Assembly (NCBI GenBank): GCA_049511415.1
Contig: JBEKYC010000077.1
Coordinates: 1 to 33,291, forward strand
DNA length: 33,291 nt
Source: Bog-159 sp049511415
Lineage (GTDB): Bacteria; Acidobacteriota; Terriglobia; Bryobacterales; Bryobacteraceae
Reading direction: 5' to 3'
Shown here: positions 30,839-33,291 of the stretch, one piece after another
How positions within the stretch are numbered: position 1 is the first letter of the stretch
Layout of the letters: each line of letters opens with the position of its first letter
Notes under the pieces: generated by a model
The model's database searches: none
What the model was told of the DNA's origin: nothing
The model's input: only the letters and a program-made list of their open reading frames with translations
Translations under genes and position numbers: made by a program

Positions 30839-33291
30839 GTGTGCTCTTCGGCCAACGGCGCATATCACGGCTTCAACCTGCCCACGCCCGCAAGCCTGAA
30901 GGACAATCAGATACACAGCATCTATGCGCGGCACGGCGGCACCACGACTAACGTCGCCAGCCTGCCGGATACCGGTGCGCGCACCATCCAGTGCGATTCT
31001 TCTTCAACGGGTTACCAGTACTACTTCACCGACACGCTGCAGAGCATCAACACCACCAACTGGACGCAGAACGGGACCCTGTCGGTGCTCTCTACCTGGG
31101 GACTGAGCGCCACATCTTCCACCGGCGGAAGCCTCATCTCCAAGGTCACCGTGCAGGGCCCATCCAGCACCAACTACGAGGTGAACAGCACGCTCTCGTT
31201 GAAGGCCAGCGGCGGCGTGTACGTGCAGTACGTGCGGGCCACGTCGAACGCCATCACCGGCACGGGCAGTTACTTCTCCGTCGAGTTGCAGAACCCTACC
31301 TTCAGTTCCTCCGGCGCGTGCACCGCGACCCTTGCCGCCTTCCAGTCCGTCAACAGCAGCGTCACACAGGTTTTCAGCACCCCCGTCGCCTGCCACGACG
31401 GCATGCAAATCCGCACGGCGGCGCTCGGAAACGTAGTCTATATGATCCTGGACGGGAACACTATGTGGGTCGCCAACGTCACGGTCTCCACCGGAATGCC
31501 GGGCATCGGCGGCCGCAGCATGCCCTCCGGCAATGCAATTACGCTGGCCATGCTGGGCCCTTGGGACAACGTCGCACCGTCTGCCGTAAATTCCAGCACC
31601 TTCGCCGTGACGGTGAATCCCACCAGCGTTTTCGCCCAGTGGCAGGGGGCTGTCGATAATTCCAACGGCGTGGGCATCGCGCTTTACGCCATCGAGCGCA
31701 ATGACGGTGTATGGTTCTACAGCTACGACGCTTCGTTCTCCGATTCCACGGTCCAGCCGAATACCAGTTACACCTACGGCGTGATCGCGCAGGACTACCA
31801 CCGTAACGATTCCCCAACCTCGTACTTCACCGTTACCACGCCCGCCGCCGGTACGCTCGATCCGCGCCGCGTGGGGGTGCGGCCCACCGGCACGTATTGG
31901 GGCGGCGCCGGCGAGCAGATCGACATGCTGAGCGGCAACCTTAACTACTCCGTGCCCCTGATCAAGGCGGTGGGCCGCGCCGGACTCTCCGCCTCCTTTG
32001 GCCTCACCTACAATTCCCAGAACTGGGTGACCGGTACCTCGGGCATCGAGCCGATGGGCGTTGATACCGGCTACGGCTTCGGCTGGCAACTGATGCTCGG
32101 ATCGCTCACGCCCGTCTACAGCACCTACGGCACGCCGTTCCCGATCCAGTACTACCTCTTCACGGACTCCACGGGCGCCCAGTATCATCTGAACCAGAAC
32201 AGCGGCTCCGTCTGGAGCTCTACCGAAAGCATTTACGTCTGGTACGACGCCAGCACCAACCTGCTGCATTTCCGCGACGGCTCCTTCTGGGTGATGGGGT
32301 GCGTTTCGGCCGGCGGCGAACCGGACGCGGGCACCATGTACCCGACCGCCGTCGAGGATAGCAACGGCAACCAGATCATCACCCATTACATGCCGGGCGC
32401 GGGCGCGAATTGGAACGATTCCAGCGCGCGCATCATGTCGATCGAGGACGCGCGCGCAGTCCAGTACACCGATAGCGGCACCGGCGACTTGCTCTACCAC
32501 TCCTACGCATTCAGCTACACCACCGGCAGCAACGGCCTGTCGTACCTTTCGAGCATCACCAACTACGTCGGCACGCCCGAGAACTATTCCTTCACCATCA
32601 ACCAGGGCCAGCCCATCTATTCGCCCAACGGCGCGTCTTACGGCACCACCAGCCTTCTGGCCGGATTCACCTTCACCGGCCTCGGCTACTCGTACAACTT
32701 CACGTACGACACAACCCTGAAAGACGGCGACCTGATCGAGGCGCAGTTTCCGCAGGGCGGCTACCTGAGCTGGACCTACACCAACTGCGCCTACGGGTCC
32801 GAGACCACGCGCGAGGTCCAGAACCGCTATCTCCTGACCAACACGCAGCAGGGCGCGGAAACATATTCATTCACGCCCGGAAACGGCTCCAACGCCACCC
32901 TCGACGACGCCAGCGGCGCGGAGCGCTACTGGGTCTTCACTGCCGGCCTGCTCAGCGAGATTCAGTACCGGCCGTCTAAGGGGGCCACGCCGATCCGCCA
33001 CGAGTACTACACCTGGGTGCAAGACCCCACCAGCCTGAATTACTATATCGGGACGCTGAAGACTGTGCTCGACGAGGGCCAGTCCTGGACTCAGACCACC
33101 GAAACAGTGCAGACGCAGGATTCCTATGCCAACGTCCTGACCAGCAACGTGTACGATTACGGCAACCTGAATACCCCCGCGCGCTCGTACACCAACACCT
33201 ACCTGTACCAGAACAACAGCAACTACACCTCGCGCTACATCTATAACCGCCTGCTTACCAGCACCCTGAGCAGCGTCACGCCAAACGTCAC
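30839..33291 (+). CDS. Large secreted Rhs/YD-type protein, partial, signal peptide in another frame
   Basis: The frame is open from 30800 to the window edge (at least 817 codons from GTG 30839). Residues up to about 225 form a lectin/concanavalin-like beta domain (YYFTDTLQS, YVQYVRATS, VVYMILDGNTMWVANV). Next is a fibronectin type III-like unit (about 240-335, ending TSYTYGVIAQD). From about 345 the pattern GEQIDMLSGNLNYSVPL, SFGLTYNSQNW and GYGFGWQL is the opening of Rhs/YD-repeat secreted proteins, where a shell of repeats encloses a C-terminal toxin or adhesin. An ATG at 30796, coupled to the upstream stop, encodes a perfect signal peptide (MKPRLCLVYFALGSGVLFG) in a different frame that stops at 30955, so a one-base shift near 30850 separates it from the body. 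The toxin end, if any, is outside the window. Confidence 0.85.
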   Translation, partial: MCSSANGAYHGFNLPTPASLKDNQIHSIYARHGGTTTNVASLPDTGARTIQCDSSSTGYQYYFTDTLQSINTTNWTQNGTLSVLSTWGLSATSSTGGSLISKVTVQGPSSTNYEVNSTLSLKASGGVYVQYVRATSNAITGTGSYFSVELQNPTFSSSGACTATLAAFQSVNSSVTQVFSTPVACHDGMQIRTAALGNVVYMILDGNTMWVANVTVSTGMPGIGGRSMPSGNAITLAMLGPWDNVAPSAVNSSTFAVTVNPTSVFAQWQGAVDNSNGVGIALYAIERNDGVWFYSYDASFSDSTVQPNTSYTYGVIAQDYHRNDSPTSYFTVTTPAAGTLDPRRVGVRPTGTYWGGAGEQIDMLSGNLNYSVPLIKAVGRAGLSASFGLTYNSQNWVTGTSGIEPMGVDTGYGFGWQLMLGSLTPVYSTYGTPFPIQYYLFTDSTGAQYHLNQNSGSVWSSTESIYVWYDASTNLLHFRDGSFWVMGCVSAGGEPDAGTMYPTAVEDSNGNQIITHYMPGAGANWNDSSARIMSIEDARAVQYTDSGTGDLLYHSYAFSYTTGSNGLSYLSSITNYVGTPENYSFTINQGQPIYSPNGASYGTTSLLAGFTFTGLGYSYNFTYDTTLKDGDLIEAQFPQGGYLSWTYTNCAYGSETTREVQNRYLLTNTQQGAETYSFTPGNGSNATLDDASGAERYWVFTAGLLSEIQYRPSKGATPIRHEYYTWVQDPTSLNYYIGTLKTVLDEGQSWTQTTETVQTQDSYANVLTSNVYDYGNLNTPARSYTNTYLYQNNSNYTSRYIYNRLLTSTLSSVTPNV

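Noticed and set aside
31004..32500. Minus-strand frame of 498 codons opposite the Rhs-type gene
   Set aside because: The plus frame carries Rhs, fibronectin-like and lectin-like features and is open to the edge; the minus product is low-complexity Val/Gly/Ala/Arg.

Overview
The window looks like a piece of an Acidobacteriota chromosome, most likely from the Bryobacterales/Solibacter group. That is an inference from gene content: a large Oar-like TonB-dependent receptor with an N-terminal carboxypeptidase-regulatory domain, many secreted TPR proteins, multiheme cytochromes fused to TPR arrays, an FG-GAP/ASPIC-UnbV protein, the remnant of a MacB-type permease, and a membrane-anchored winged-helix regulator. 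The DNA is GC-rich. No tRNA, rRNA, CRISPR array or insertion sequence was seen.

Layout. 1-1019 (-) is the start of a DUF4062-NACHT STAND NTPase that runs off the left edge. 1309-5032 holds a 72-aa unknown gene, a secreted S46 dipeptidyl-peptidase and the tRNA methylthiotransferase MtaB; the last two overlap tail to tail. 5100-5277 is a broken permease remnant. 5326-19984 is a block rich in periplasmic redox and TPR proteins: a five-heme cytochrome-TPR fusion translated just ahead of an FG-GAP/UnbV protein, a small secreted cysteine protein, two divergent 408-aa TPR paralogues with a transmembrane winged-helix regulator between them, another TPR lipoprotein-sized protein, and, on the minus strand, a seven-heme cytochrome-TPR protein and an operon of cytochrome c/type II copper monooxygenase/TPR fusion, internally duplicated TPR protein and MOSC protein. 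20134-23577 (-) is the TonB-dependent receptor, followed by a clear intrinsic terminator. 23825-25507 (-) holds a SAM methyltransferase and a secreted clan-A-like glycoside hydrolase. 25700-30193 (+) holds an HGSNAT-like membrane acyltransferase, a 94-aa membrane protein and a seven-POTRA Omp85 protein. 30372-33291 (+) holds a small secreted protein and the start of a large Rhs/YD-type secreted protein that runs off the right edge; both appear frame-disrupted in their signal peptides.

How the genes may work together. The best candidate for an undescribed system is the 5.3-20 kb block: two multiheme cytochromes and a copper monooxygenase, each carrying its own TPR array, are clustered with four free secreted TPR proteins, an UnbV protein and a MOSC protein. 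I infer a periplasmic or cell-surface oxidation machine in which TPR modules act as docking scaffolds. The copper site appears complete (all six ligand positions of the PHM/DBH family can be assigned), but the substrate is unknown. A second recurring signal is a -10-like hexamer exactly six bases before the start codon of three unrelated genes (and eight before a fourth), with no good ribosome binding site, which suggests leaderless mRNAs.

Limits: all family calls are from reading sequence by eye. No database search, structure prediction or alignment program was run.
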